NCBI GenBank assembly: GCA_001418405.1
Contig: LIQL01000042.1
Coordinates: 46,827 to 110,826 of the forward strand
Direction: 5' to 3'
DNA: 64,000 bases
Origin: Streptomyces diastatochromogenes
Lineage (GTDB): Bacteria > Actinomycetota > Actinomycetes > Streptomycetales > Streptomycetaceae
The position numbers and the translations under genes were made by a program. Positions within the stretch are counted from its first letter, which is position 1, and each line of letters opens with the position of its first letter. Positions 1 to 7,884 of the stretch are shown here, one piece after another. Below the pieces are notes generated by a model, which was not told where the DNA came from, made no database searches, and worked only from the letters and a program-made list of their open reading frames with translations.

Positions 1-599
1 TTCGGCTCCGGTGACGCGCGCCCGGCATCCGCTGCTGTTCGGACCTGGTCGGGGTGTGCAGCACACAGCAGCTCGGTGAGCGGCGACTCAGGGGCGGTGA
101 GACCGGGGGTGGGCGTTGTGAGGTGGCGCAGCAGCCGGTTCGCATTGAGAGGCAGCTCGTCATCCGGCCGCGCACCGCGCGCCAACAAGATGCACGGGAT
201 GCCGCTGCTGCCGGGCCCGTTGGGCAGATCGGCAGGCAGGCGGTCGGGCTCCATTCCGTCGTCGAGCAGCTGGATGATGCGGAACAACAACTGCTGCGGG
301 CTGGTGGGATCGGCGTCCGCCGCCTGCCAAGGGGAGTGGTGCGGGGATCCGGCGGGCAGCGGCGGAAGACGTTCAGGCCACGGGTGACCGATGGTGTGGA
401 GCCGACGGCCGTCTGGGCCGAGGACCGCCTCCAGCCACCACAGGTCGCCGTCCCGGCCGAAGGTGAGATAGGCGGCTCCGGGGATCTGCTCCCGCAGAGT
501 GGCGGCGATCAGCGTGATGACATCACGGGCGGCGTCGCGCCGCAGAGCGGCGATGTGCTCGTAGGCGAGCAGCGGGGAGATCGGCGAAGGGGCGGGCAC
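1..599 (-). CDS. Hypothetical protein, 3' end outside the window
   Basis: An open leftward frame starts at a GTG (597-599) and runs off the left edge, giving about 199 residues. I read this frame directly from the reverse complement. It has balanced, protein-like composition with a WWLEAVLGPDGRRLH segment near residue 60 and an LLFRIIQLLDDG helix-like segment. It starts 12 bases after the stop of the 48-aa gene upstream, so the two are probably translationally coupled. I recognise no family, and the missing C-terminus prevents more. The GTG has only a weak AGGA at a suboptimal distance, consistent with coupling. Confidence 0.6.
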   Translation of the reverse strand, partial: MPAPSPISPLLAYEHIAALRRDAARDVITLIAATLREQIPGAAYLTFGRDGDLWWLEAVLGPDGRRLHTIGHPWPERLPPLPAGSPHHSPWQAADADPTSPQQLLFRIIQLLDDGMEPDRLPADLPNGPGSSGIPCILLARGARPDDELPLNANRLLRHLTTPTPGLTAPESPLTELLCAAHPDQVRTAADAGRASPEP

Positions 600-610
600 G
601 GGAGACGGTC

Positions 611-757
611 CTATCGGTCGTCGAGGTCTTGGGCGGCCTCGCGGCGCCATTCACGGTGTTCACGAGCCCGCTCGATGACGTGGTCGAGGGATTTGGCGCT
701 ATGCCCCGGGCAGCACCAGTCGCGGCGCTTGCCTCGGCGGGTCATCAAGGCCGCCAC
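611..757 (-). CDS. Small basic protein, 48 aa
   Basis: GTG start preceded by AGGAGAG at good spacing. The protein carries RDWCCPGHSAKSLDHV followed by a charged helix (ERAREHREWRREA). The CC and H residues could bind a metal, but there is no complete zinc-ribbon pattern. It lies between ssb and the partial gene. An in-frame extension upstream to 931 overlaps ssb and its terminator and looks like shadow, so I chose the GTG with the ribosome site. Function unknown. Confidence 0.5.
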   Translation of the reverse strand: MAALMTRRGKRRDWCCPGHSAKSLDHVIERAREHREWRREAAQDLDDR

Positions 758-785
758 ACGTTCTCTCCTGTCATGTCTCGTACGG

Positions 786-822
786 ACGGCCCGGCGGAGG
801 TGGTTCACTCCGCCGGGCCGTC
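786..822 (-). terminator. Hairpin after ssb
   Basis: A CGGCCCGGCGGA / TCCGCCGGGCCG stem lies 15 bases past the ssb stop. It is a strong GC-rich actinomycete-style terminator without a clear U-run. Confidence 0.7.
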
Positions 823-836
823 GAGGGCGTGCTGCT

Positions 837-1307
837 CTAGAAGGGCGGCTCGTCATCGGCGGGCGCCTGGCTCGCCCACGGGTCTTCCTTGGCCTGCTGG
901 GCCTGCTGGCGGGCGTTGCCGAACTCTTCACGGCCGCTGCCGCTCCCAGCCTTGGTCACCTTGGCCGTGGCGTTCCTCAGGCTCGGGCCGACCTCGTCCA
1001 CGTCCAGTTCGTACACCGAGCGCTTCACGCCTTCGCGGTCCTCGTAGGACCGCTGCTTGAGGCGACCCTGGACGATGACCCGCATACCCTTCTGGAGTGA
1101 CTCGGCGGCATTCTCCGCCGCCTGACGCCAGACCGAGCAGGTCAAGAAGAGGCTCTCGCCGTCCTTCCACTCATTGGTCTGGCGGTCGAAGGCGCGGGGG
1201 GTGGACGCGATACGGAACTTCGCGACCGCCGCACCGGAGGGGGTGAAGCGCAGCTCGGGGTCGTCGACGAGATTGCCGACGACGGTGATGACCGTTTCTC
1301 CTGCCAT
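837..1307 (-). CDS. ssb: Single-stranded DNA-binding protein
   Basis: 156 aa. It has the OB-fold pattern of bacterial SSB: a start like [20 protein letters not shown], then FRIAST, a [16 protein letters not shown] segment, [20 protein letters not shown] and [14 protein letters not shown] short flexible linker leads to the acidic tip DDEPPF, the canonical docking peptide for SSB-interacting proteins. It should coat ssDNA during plasmid replication, transfer and repair. The ATG is preceded by AGGAG at 5 bases. The longer upstream frame is non-protein-like. A class A promoter sits at 1393-1436 and a terminator follows the gene, so it looks monocistronic. It is shorter than typical chromosomal Streptomyces SSB, as expected for a plasmid copy. 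Confidence 0.97.
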   Translation of the reverse strand: MAGETVITVVGNLVDDPELRFTPSGAAVAKFRIASTPRAFDRQTNEWKDGESLFLTCSVWRQAAENAAESLQKGMRVIVQGRLKQRSYEDREGVKRSVYELDVDEVGPSLRNATAKVTKAGSGSGREEFGNARQQAQQAKEDPWASQAPADDEPPF

Positions 1308-1392
1308 GCGGGCTCCTAGCTGTGAGGGTGGGCAGAGGGCGCGTTGCCGGGGCGCGGCGTCCTCTGCCCGTCTGTGGGGTGGTGACGGGATG

Positions 1393-1436
1393 GATCTTGG
1401 TCGGCGGGCCGGCGCCGGTCGATATCTCGCGAATTT
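1393..1436 (-). promoter_or_regulatory. Class A bipartite promoter (ssb)
   Basis: On the minus strand, AAATTCGC, 29 bases, then CAAGAT as a weak -10. It fits the repeated element described in the findings and lies about 90 bases upstream of ssb. Confidence 0.5.
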
Positions 1437-1437
1437 C

Positions 1438-1740
1438 TCAGGCGGCGGCCGCGGTGACTGCCAGGCCGGCGGCGTCCGCTTGGGAGCGCAGGTAGTCGGC
1501 CATCTCGGCCGGCTCGTCCTGGAGGTCGAAGAGTTCATCGGCGATGTTGTGGGCGAGTTCGGGGTGGTGGCGGGAGAGCACATCCAGCAGTCGCAGACTC
1601 ACGCCGGCCAGGTTCGAGGTCATGGCAGTGTGGGACAGGAGCACGTAGTCCGGGTCCAGGTACTGGCGTTCGGCCTCGGTGCGGTGCAGCGCGGCCATGC
1701 CTTGTTCGAGTACCCGGGTGCGCAGTTCGTGGGTGGACAC
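1438..1740 (-). CDS. Hypothetical protein, 100 aa
   Basis: GTG start giving [15 protein letters not shown]. The protein is mostly helical and acidic, with [23 protein letters not shown] in the middle and an Ala-rich tail. No transmembrane segment or cysteine motif is visible. A class B promoter (1788-1811) lies upstream and the ssb promoter sits just beyond its stop. Family not recognised. The composition is consistent with a small cytosolic adaptor, but that is a guess. Confidence 0.7.
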   Translation of the reverse strand: MSTHELRTRVLEQGMAALHRTEAERQYLDPDYVLLSHTAMTSNLAGVSLRLLDVLSRHHPELAHNIADELFDLQDEPAEMADYLRSQADAAGLAVTAAAA

Positions 1741-1787
1741 GTCGAGGCGGTCCCTTCATGTGCGGATGGTGCGGTGGTGATGGGGGC

Positions 1788-1811
1788 AGGATCGCCCGCG
1801 ATCCGGACACC
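1788..1811 (-). promoter_or_regulatory. Class B promoter (100-aa gene)
   Basis: Minus strand GGTGTCCG, 10 bases, then GATCCT. It matches the spacing of the other class B elements. Confidence 0.45.
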
Positions 1812-1853
1812 TGGCGGTGAGACGGGCTTGAAGCCCGTCTCACCGCCAGGTCG
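1808..1853 (-). terminator. Long hairpin terminator of the SWIM gene
   Basis: Near-perfect arms CACCTGGCGGTGAGACGGGC and its complement close immediately after the 1003-aa gene. The distal arm overlaps the class B element of the next gene. Confidence 0.8.
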
Positions 1854-4800
1854 TCAGATGTCGAGGAGGACTTCGCGGCGCTGGTCGGCGCGGGCGACGA
1901 ACCGCTCGCCGAGGACGCGCGGGGCCTTGCCGTGGGCGCGGTCGAGGAACTCGGCACGCCACCCGTTGTCCGGCGGGACGGCCACCCCGTGCTCGGAGAC
2001 GGTGTGCACGGGCATTTTCAGGGCTTTGGCCAGCTCGACCCGCTCGGGCATCGTGATCGTCCGGTCGCTGGTGCGGCGCTGCAGGGAGGTGGTGATGTGC
2101 AGCCACCCGTCCGGCTTGCGGGTCACGCTCCAGTGCTTGCCCGTTTCCGTCCGCAGGCCCGCGCGCAAGCCTTCTTGGACGTCCTTGGCCCGGTCGAGCC
2201 GGACAGCGCCGCTGCCCGTCGCGTCCGCGGGGTCCGCGCTGATCCCGCGCTCAGTCCAGGCATGCGGGGTCTTGACCCGCTTGCCGGTCACTCCGTCAAC
2301 GGCTCCGGCCGCCCGCAGCCAACGGCCGTCCCCGGCCGCCGACGACGCACGGGCCTGCTGCCGTTCCTGTCCGCGCAGGTCGGCACGCCGCTGCCGGATC
2401 TGTGCGTAGGTCATCCGCGTGAAGCCGTCTTCCGGAGCGTCCTTGGCGGTCTCCTCCCGCGTCGGCTTGAGCGCCGGCAGCGGAGCGCTGCGCAGCGGAG
2501 AGCCGACGGCCGGGTGATCGGCGGCGTACCGGGAGGCCATGGCGGCGCCGACGACGCGGATGTGCTTGCAGGTGCCGTCCTGCTTGAAGGCCCTGCAGGT
2601 GCACTTGAGGGTGGCGCCGTCCTCCCGGTCGGTCGACAGCTGGGTTTGTCCGTCCGCGTCATTCCAGGCGATGGCTTGGCCGGTGACGTTGGCGTCGAGG
2701 AAGCTCGCGCGGGCTTCCGCGCTCGCGACCTTGCCCCCGGCCAGAGCCGTGTCGATCCGGTTGCGGTCCGCGTAGTGCAGGGTCCCCGTGTTGTTCGGGA
2801 AACGCACCGCGGCCCCGACGCGGACGGCCTCCACCTGCGGCGGCATCTGGACGGGGCGTCCGGCCTTGCGGGCGGCCTGCTTCTCCGCCTTGATACGCGC
2901 CCGGCGGGCGCTGTCGTCCTGCCCCGCGCGGGAGCCGGGGACGGGGCAGGTGTGCGCGGACGTCATGCTGGCCCAGCGGCCGCAGGTGGCGCACTTGCGC
3001 TGGACCGAAGCCTCCGCGGCTTCGGCGGTGTTCTCGAAGCAGTACGCGGCGTTGCCGCCGCCCTTCGCCCACACGGACTGGCTGACGTAGCTGGTGAGCG
3101 AGGAGGCGGCCATCATCCGCTGGTACTCGTTCGGCGACATCCGGTAGGCGTACGTCTTGGCCGGCATGACCTTGCCGTCGCTCTTGCGGGTGTAGGGCCG
3201 GGTGGTGACCTCGAGGTAACCGGTGTCCGAGTTGTAGCCGACCTCCTGGATCCGCGCCGAGGACGGTCCGGACGCCTTCGCCTTCGACAGCGCCGTCGCG
3301 GTCGACACCTGGCCGGGGTCGATGCCCGCGTCCAGCAGCCGCTTGTCGATGTCGACGCTCTTGGCGAACCACGCGTCGTACGCGGCATGGTCCGCTTCGG
3401 TCAACGTCGCCGTATCAGGGTTCTGTCCGCGCAGCTGAGCCCGGTGGCGGACCTGTTCGCGGATCCGGTCAGCCTCCCGCGCGTGCTCGGCGACTTCATC
3501 CAGCAGTGCGGAGTTGGGGCACTCCTCACGGGCATGCCCGAACTGGCCGCAGCCGCCCTCGCAGCGGATGGCCTCGGTGGCGATCTCCGCCTTCTTGTCC
3601 CTGTATCGCCCGGCCGCCTGCTGCGCGAGGAACTCGTACTGCGTGTACTCCTCACGCCACCGCTTGAGCTCCGGGTCGTCCGCCGGGACCTCGTCCTCGG
3701 CCGCACTGATCCAGTCGCTGCGCGCGTCCATCTGGTCGTAGTACTGGTCCACCTTGTCGCGCAGCTCGTTGAGCTCGTCCACCCGAGACGTGTTGGGGCA
3801 TTCGCCCGACTCGTGGCCGAACTGCTGGCAGGTCCCGCAGCGTACGGCCCCCCGCGGACCGCTGGCGGCCAGGGAGTTGGTTGTCTGCTGATCAAGCCGC
3901 AGATGCCGCTCTCGTTCCTCGCGCATCTCGCGCATTTCCTGGTGGGAGTAGCGGGCGATGTACGCCCAGTCGTTGCGGGCGTGCTCATTGGCCCGGTCGT
4001 GCTCCTCCCTGATCTTGGCGTCGACCTCCTTCCAGCGGGCCCGGGCGTCGTCCCGCTCCTTCACCAGGGTCGCGTTCGGGCAGGCGTTCCGCTCGTGCCC
4101 GAACTGGCCGCATCCCCCCGGGCCCGTGCACTGCAGTGTCCCCGAGCCGGGGTCGGCCATGCGTACGCGCTGCGCCGAGGTGAGCGCGGGACGCGTCGGC
4201 AGGGAGGCCAGCTTGGTGCGCCGTTCCTCCTCCATGATCCGAAGGGCCTCACGGCTGACGTTGCTCTGGCCGATGTCCGCCTGGTGCCGGGAGGTGAACC
4301 CGGAAACGGCCAGCGTGTCGCGCCAGTTGTCGGTCAGGGAGACGTGAGTGTTCTCCCGTTCCGACTTCTGGCGGCGCACCAGTTCCTTCCACCGGGCCCG
4401 GGCGGCCTTGGCGTCCACGCCCATGGTCCGGGCGTAGACGTCGAAGTAGCCGTCCTTGGCTTCCTGGTTGCGCTGGAGGAGGACCCCGAGGCGCTGCATC
4501 GCCGCGAGGTCCTGGCCGCGCATCTTGTGCTTGGACTGCAGAGTCCGACCGTGTTCGTCCTTGCCGGACTTGAGCCGGGCTATCTCCTGGTCGATGCGGG
4601 TAACGATGCCCGGCTGACGGTCGGACTCCCGGTACTTGTCCGCGGCCGAGATGTGCGGGTCGGCCTCGACCTGCTGACGCAGGCCCTTCAGGAACTGCAG
4701 CTGCTCCTTCTCGGTAGGCCGAGGGAAACCCTCGTATTGGTGGCCGAATTCATGGATTCCGCTCTGCAGCTCGAAGTCGTCGTAGTCCTTGAATCCGAGC

Positions 4801-4865
4801 TGGCGAAGCAGGTGCTTCTGGTATCCGATGACAGCGGATCGGCCCTTGTTTTCACGGCATACCAC
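1854..4865 (-). CDS. Giant SWIM-domain, zinc-knuckle repeat protein
   Basis: 1003 aa, GTG start with GGAGG at 9 bases. Three knuckles of the form C-x4-CGQFGH-x4-CPN (or CxxC-QQFGH-x4-CPN) lie near residues 243-264, 340-357 and 431-451. Each is followed by about 80 residues of charged coiled-coil, so they form tandem units of roughly 95 residues. A fourth cysteine cluster (CATCGRW...HTC) is near 621-640. A SWIM zinc finger (CTCRAFKQDGTCKHI, the CxCxnCxH signature) is near 751-769. SWIM domains are known to bind DNA or proteins, in recombination-related and transposase-like proteins among others. The C-terminal 230 residues are basic. No nuclease or helicase motif is visible. It is probably a nucleic-acid-binding scaffold; the architecture is one I do not recognise. 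Confidence 0.85.
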   Translation of the reverse strand: MVCRENKGRSAVIGYQKHLLRQLGFKDYDDFELQSGIHEFGHQYEGFPRPTEKEQLQFLKGLRQQVEADPHISAADKYRESDRQPGIVTRIDQEIARLKSGKDEHGRTLQSKHKMRGQDLAAMQRLGVLLQRNQEAKDGYFDVYARTMGVDAKAARARWKELVRRQKSERENTHVSLTDNWRDTLAVSGFTSRHQADIGQSNVSREALRIMEEERRTKLASLPTRPALTSAQRVRMADPGSGTLQCTGPGGCGQFGHERNACPNATLVKERDDARARWKEVDAKIREEHDRANEHARNDWAYIARYSHQEMREMREERERHLRLDQQTTNSLAASGPRGAVRCGTCQQFGHESGECPNTSRVDELNELRDKVDQYYDQMDARSDWISAAEDEVPADDPELKRWREEYTQYEFLAQQAAGRYRDKKAEIATEAIRCEGGCGQFGHAREECPNSALLDEVAEHAREADRIREQVRHRAQLRGQNPDTATLTEADHAAYDAWFAKSVDIDKRLLDAGIDPGQVSTATALSKAKASGPSSARIQEVGYNSDTGYLEVTTRPYTRKSDGKVMPAKTYAYRMSPNEYQRMMAASSLTSYVSQSVWAKGGGNAAYCFENTAEAAEASVQRKCATCGRWASMTSAHTCPVPGSRAGQDDSARRARIKAEKQAARKAGRPVQMPPQVEAVRVGAAVRFPNNTGTLHYADRNRIDTALAGGKVASAEARASFLDANVTGQAIAWNDADGQTQLSTDREDGATLKCTCRAFKQDGTCKHIRVVGAAMASRYAADHPAVGSPLRSAPLPALKPTREETAKDAPEDGFTRMTYAQIRQRRADLRGQERQQARASSAAGDGRWLRAAGAVDGVTGKRVKTPHAWTERGISADPADATGSGAVRLDRAKDVQEGLRAGLRTETGKHWSVTRKPDGWLHITTSLQRRTSDRTITMPERVELAKALKMPVHTVSEHGVAVPPDNGWRAEFLDRAHGKAPRVLGERFVARADQRREVLLDI

Positions 4866-4871
4866 GTTGTG

Positions 4872-4899
4872 CCCCTCCAGGGTGTGTGTCGCTGGAGGG
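4872..4899 (-). promoter_or_regulatory. Leader hairpin covering the ribosome site of the SWIM gene
   Basis: CCCTCCAG pairs with CTGGAGGG across an 11-base loop in the 5' leader. The second arm contains the Shine-Dalgarno of the 4865 start, so folding would hide the ribosome site. Confidence 0.5.
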
Positions 4900-4901
4900 C
4901 G

Positions 4902-4925
4902 ATCTTCTGATCCAAAGCGGACACC
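4902..4925 (-). promoter_or_regulatory. Class B promoter (SWIM gene)
   Basis: Minus strand GGTGTCCG, CTTTGGATCA (10 bases), then GAAGAT. The predicted transcript starts about 30 bases before the GTG. Confidence 0.5.
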
Positions 4926-4947
4926 TTCAGTTCAGCGGATGTGCTGG

Positions 4948-5187
4948 TCAGCGGTAGGTCTCCTCGCGGAAGTCCCGGCGCATCAGCAGCACCGGCGGGG
5001 TCAAGGCGGCAAGTCCGGCCAGGCCCAGCCAGGGCAGTTCGAAGAGCAGTCCGGCTCCGCACAGAGCAGCGCCGGTGACCGTCACAAGGACCATCGGAAG
5101 GCGGCGCTTGCGGTACTCGTTCCACGCGGCGAAGACCGCGAGCGGCGGCACCAGGTGCATGCTGACGAAGGCGATCAGCTCCCGCAT
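4948..5187 (-). CDS. Small membrane protein, 79 aa
   Basis: ATG start. There are two hydrophobic segments: FVSMHLVPPLAVFAAW near residues 7-22 and a long one from about 31 to 68 that could span once or twice. A basic YRKRR stretch lies between them and a charged tail (RRDFREETYR) follows. There is no convincing Shine-Dalgarno. It lies between a larger cytosolic protein upstream and the SWIM gene downstream. Small two-pass membrane proteins are common in actinomycete conjugation loci, but I cannot assign this one. Confidence 0.65.
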   Translation of the reverse strand: MRELIAFVSMHLVPPLAVFAAWNEYRKRRLPMVLVTVTGAALCGAGLLFELPWLGLAGLAALTPPVLLMRRDFREETYR

Positions 5188-5250
5188 GGCAAGTGACCGC
5201 TAGCGAACCTCGCGGCCACGCCCCTGCGGACGGTGCTTCCGGCCGGCACG

Positions 5251-6072
5251 TCAGGCCTCCTGCTCGCCGGCGGCGGCCGCCATAACCGTCTCGTACAGGT
5301 CGTCCTCGGCGACGTACTCGCGCTCTTCCAGGGTCAGTACGCCGGCCCGCTGGAGCGACTTGAGGTAGGAGAACGGGTCAGTCGGGTCGAGGCGGACAAG
5401 GTTCGCCGGGTGCTCGACGACCACGACGACCTTCCTGCCGTCGGGCATCTCGGTCTCCAGGCCGGACTCGGGCTCACGCACGTCCCCGTCGATGTACTCG
5501 CCGCGGTTCAGGACCAGCGGTACCGTCGACGACCATTCGCCGAGCTCTTCCGTCGTCGGGTTGCCCAGGTCGTCCTCGGCCGGCGCCTCGTAGAGGACGC
5601 CGGTGGGCACCTCGCCGGCCGCGGCCGCGAGGAGCAGCTGCTGCTCCTCCTGGTCGAGGGTGCTCCAGCTATCGTCCTCGTGGGCCTGGGCGTTGATCTG
5701 CTTCTGGAGGCCCTGGCGGATGGTGGAGGCGTGCTGAGAGCGAGCGTCGAAGGCGGCGAGCTCGCGCTGCGCCACCGTCTCCTCGTCGCCGCTGGCTATC
5801 GCCTCGGCGAGCTGACCCTCGAGGTCGGCGTAGCCGTCGATGAGATGCCCGAGGACATCCTCCGGCCGGTCGGCGAAGACGCGCAGGCCCTTCTCCGGCA
5901 GGACGGCCTCGAAGGTGTGCGGGCGCTTCCTGCCGACCAGCGGCAGGTGGTAGCCGTGGCCCGGCGATTTCATGTCGGCGGTGTTGATGACGACGACGGC
6001 CGGCGCGGGCTGACCGGGGTCGCACTGCTCGACACCGAAGTCGGGGGTCTCGGGGTTGGTGATGGCACTCAT
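5251..6072 (-). CDS. Acidic hypothetical protein, 273 aa
   Basis: ATG preceded by AGGAG at good spacing. The protein is strongly acidic. After an extended N-terminus (PAVVVINTADMKSPGHGYHL) comes a long helical region (residues about 75-150). A beta-like VPTGVLYEAP region follows, then a C-terminal DPFSYLKSLQRAGVLTLEE motif. No cysteines cluster and no membrane segment is visible. I do not recognise the family. It is separated by a small hairpin from the multi-HTH gene upstream, so it may have its own promoter, though I found no class A or B element here. Confidence 0.8.
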   Translation of the reverse strand: MSAITNPETPDFGVEQCDPGQPAPAVVVINTADMKSPGHGYHLPLVGRKRPHTFEAVLPEKGLRVFADRPEDVLGHLIDGYADLEGQLAEAIASGDEETVAQRELAAFDARSQHASTIRQGLQKQINAQAHEDDSWSTLDQEEQQLLLAAAAGEVPTGVLYEAPAEDDLGNPTTEELGEWSSTVPLVLNRGEYIDGDVREPESGLETEMPDGRKVVVVVEHPANLVRLDPTDPFSYLKSLQRAGVLTLEEREYVAEDDLYETVMAAAAGEQEA

Positions 6073-6101
6073 GGGGTGGCTCCTGTTCTGGAACGGGTAT
6101 G

Positions 6102-6131
6102 TGGGTGCGCCGTCCAGGCCGTCGATGACAG
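6102..6131 (-). terminator. Small hairpin after the multi-HTH gene
   Basis: CGTCCAGGC / GCCTGGACG arms with an 11-base loop. A modest candidate terminator. Confidence 0.4.
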
Positions 6132-6235
6132 CCTGGACGTGGTCGCGGAGGTTGTTGAAGGTGCTCCCACGCGCGGCAGGCGCGTGAAGTGGTCGCGGTG
6201 TGGACTTCTGGTCAGCGCTCGCTCCTCGGGCGGGG

Positions 6236-7663
6236 TTATGCGGCCAGCACGTGGCTGGGCTGTGGGCGGGACGGTAGAGGCAGAGGCGGACACCCGTGCT
6301 GAACGACTTCTTCGATCCGGGCGAGGAGCTCGTGTGCCCGCTGGCTGCCCAGGCCGAGGCGGGCCAGGGACTCGGTCCAGTTCAGGCCCGTGCCCCGCAG
6401 GAAGTCGAGTTCGAGACGCAGCAGTTCGGGTGTCCACTCGCCGGAGCGACCTGCCGTGCGCGTACCGCAGGGCTGGGCGGCGGGCCGGTCGATGCTCTCC
6501 TCGTCCCAGGCCAGAGGCGGATCCCACCGTTTGGCCATGGCGCGCTGGCGGGCGAGTTCCGAGGGACCAGGTCGATGCGACAGTCGGCCCCATGCTGCGA
6601 GTACGGCGCCCCTTACCGACGGGGTGGCACTGCCCGCTTGGTGGAAGTCGGTGAGTGACTTGACGGTGGTGCCGCCCGCGCGGGCGATGGCGTTCAGCGT
6701 CCATCCGAGTGCGCACAGCCCCCGGAGGCGACGGGTGAGACCGATGTCGGTGACCCCCAGGCAGCGCCGGAACGCGGGAGCGGGCAGCTGGGTGACTGCG
6801 AGGACCTGGTGCGCCGTCGTCGGATGGATTCCCCTGCCCAGTCCCGCGGCGTGGTCGTCGATGGCGCTCGTGAGCGTGGACGGGTTCACCCCGGCTGTCT
6901 TCGCGATGAAAGCGATGCTGGCCAGTTCGTACGCCTCCTGCAGCTGCCGAACGTGCTCGACGACCGGGGCCGCGTCAACGATGTCCTTGCGGCTGGCTGG
7001 CATCAGATCGTCCGCGTTCAGAGCGAGAAGTCGTTCGGCGGACTGCGCCTTGATGGTCCGGGGTCGCCCCGCCTGCACATCCTTGAGGGCAGCGGCCAGC
7101 GTGCTCACCGTCATCTGCGCGGCGCGTGCGACGACGGCCACCGAGACCTCGGGGTGGTCCGCGAGTATGCGGCTTACGTGCTTCATGGCCGCAGCCGCGT
7201 CGGTCGACTGACCGCTGTAGCCACCGGCTTCGCGGGGGAGGTCCGCCGCGCTGAGGACGAGCAGGCGGTGGGCCACCTCCTCGCTCATGTTCCGACGTTG
7301 CCCCCGGTCGGCGGCACGCAGAACGTCCTTCAGGGTCGTGGCGGGCACTTGCGCGCGCCGAGCTATGGCCACGACGGGAAGGTGAGGGCGCTGGGCGATC
7401 AGGTTCCGTACGTGCCTGGCGGCTGGTGATGAGTCCACCAGGCCGGTGTCGAGGACGTACCCGGTGCGCCTCCGGGTGCCCGAGGCGGTGGTGGCCGACG
7501 GGTGAAGGTCGCTGAGGGGGATCTGCCGCGGTTCTTGGCGGGTCTTCGCGTCCACTGCCCCGGCGTGCGAGGCGTCGACGTCGGTGATGCGGATGCGAGG
7601 ACCGCCGTCCGGGCTGCATGACCAGTACACCTGTTCAGGTGCAGCGTGGTGGTCAGAGTTCAT
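6236..7663 (-). CDS. Multi-repeat helix-turn-helix protein
   Basis: 475 aa, ATG with CAGGAG upstream. At least three tandem units of 60-65 residues are visible near residues 82-142, 160-222 and 235-300. Each has the form V-[KRE]HV-x-L, then [IV]A-[RK]-x-AxV-xx-STL (an HTH-like turn), then H[RQ]LL-x-L-xAxDL. A fourth, degenerate copy follows (LCALGWTLNAIARAGGTTVKSL). The TLxxAL and STLxxAL turns resemble DNA-recognition helices. The C-terminus has an EWTPELLRLELDFL segment and another HTH-like turn. It is probably a DNA-binding protein contacting repeated sites. A class B promoter lies at 7758-7781. It is a plausible plasmid regulator or nucleoid-like factor, by inference. Confidence 0.85.
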   Translation of the reverse strand: MNSDHHAAPEQVYWSCSPDGGPRIRITDVDASHAGAVDAKTRQEPRQIPLSDLHPSATTASGTRRRTGYVLDTGLVDSSPAARHVRNLIAQRPHLPVVAIARRAQVPATTLKDVLRAADRGQRRNMSEEVAHRLLVLSAADLPREAGGYSGQSTDAAAAMKHVSRILADHPEVSVAVVARAAQMTVSTLAAALKDVQAGRPRTIKAQSAERLLALNADDLMPASRKDIVDAAPVVEHVRQLQEAYELASIAFIAKTAGVNPSTLTSAIDDHAAGLGRGIHPTTAHQVLAVTQLPAPAFRRCLGVTDIGLTRRLRGLCALGWTLNAIARAGGTTVKSLTDFHQAGSATPSVRGAVLAAWGRLSHRPGPSELARQRAMAKRWDPPLAWDEESIDRPAAQPCGTRTAGRSGEWTPELLRLELDFLRGTGLNWTESLARLGLGSQRAHELLARIEEVVQHGCPPLPLPSRPQPSHVLAA

Positions 7664-7757
7664 GGTGGCGGTTCTCCTGGAGGGTCAGCTGGTGCTTTCT
7701 CGGGTGGTCGGGACGTGAGCCGTCCGGGAAGTCGGTGATCAATTCCGGTTCAGGGCA

Positions 7758-7781
7758 GCTTAGGAGCGGGTTGTGACACCT
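7758..7781 (-). promoter_or_regulatory. Class B promoter (multi-HTH gene)
   Basis: Minus strand GGTGTCAC, 10 bases, then TAAGCT, a good -10. The leader is about 90 bases. Confidence 0.55.
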
Positions 7782-7884
7782 CCTCCGCGCCGGCGAGTTT
7801 CCGCTCGGTTTGGTCGACGCGAAGGACCCGTCGCGCAGCCTGCTCGGCGTGGGGAACGACTGGAGGCAGGTCGTCAGCGGTCTG

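Noticed and set aside
1932..4910. 992-codon rightward frame opposite the SWIM gene
   Set aside because: Val/Leu/Gly/Arg-rich composition typical of a GC-rich antisense shadow. The minus strand has zinc motifs, a ribosome site and a terminator.
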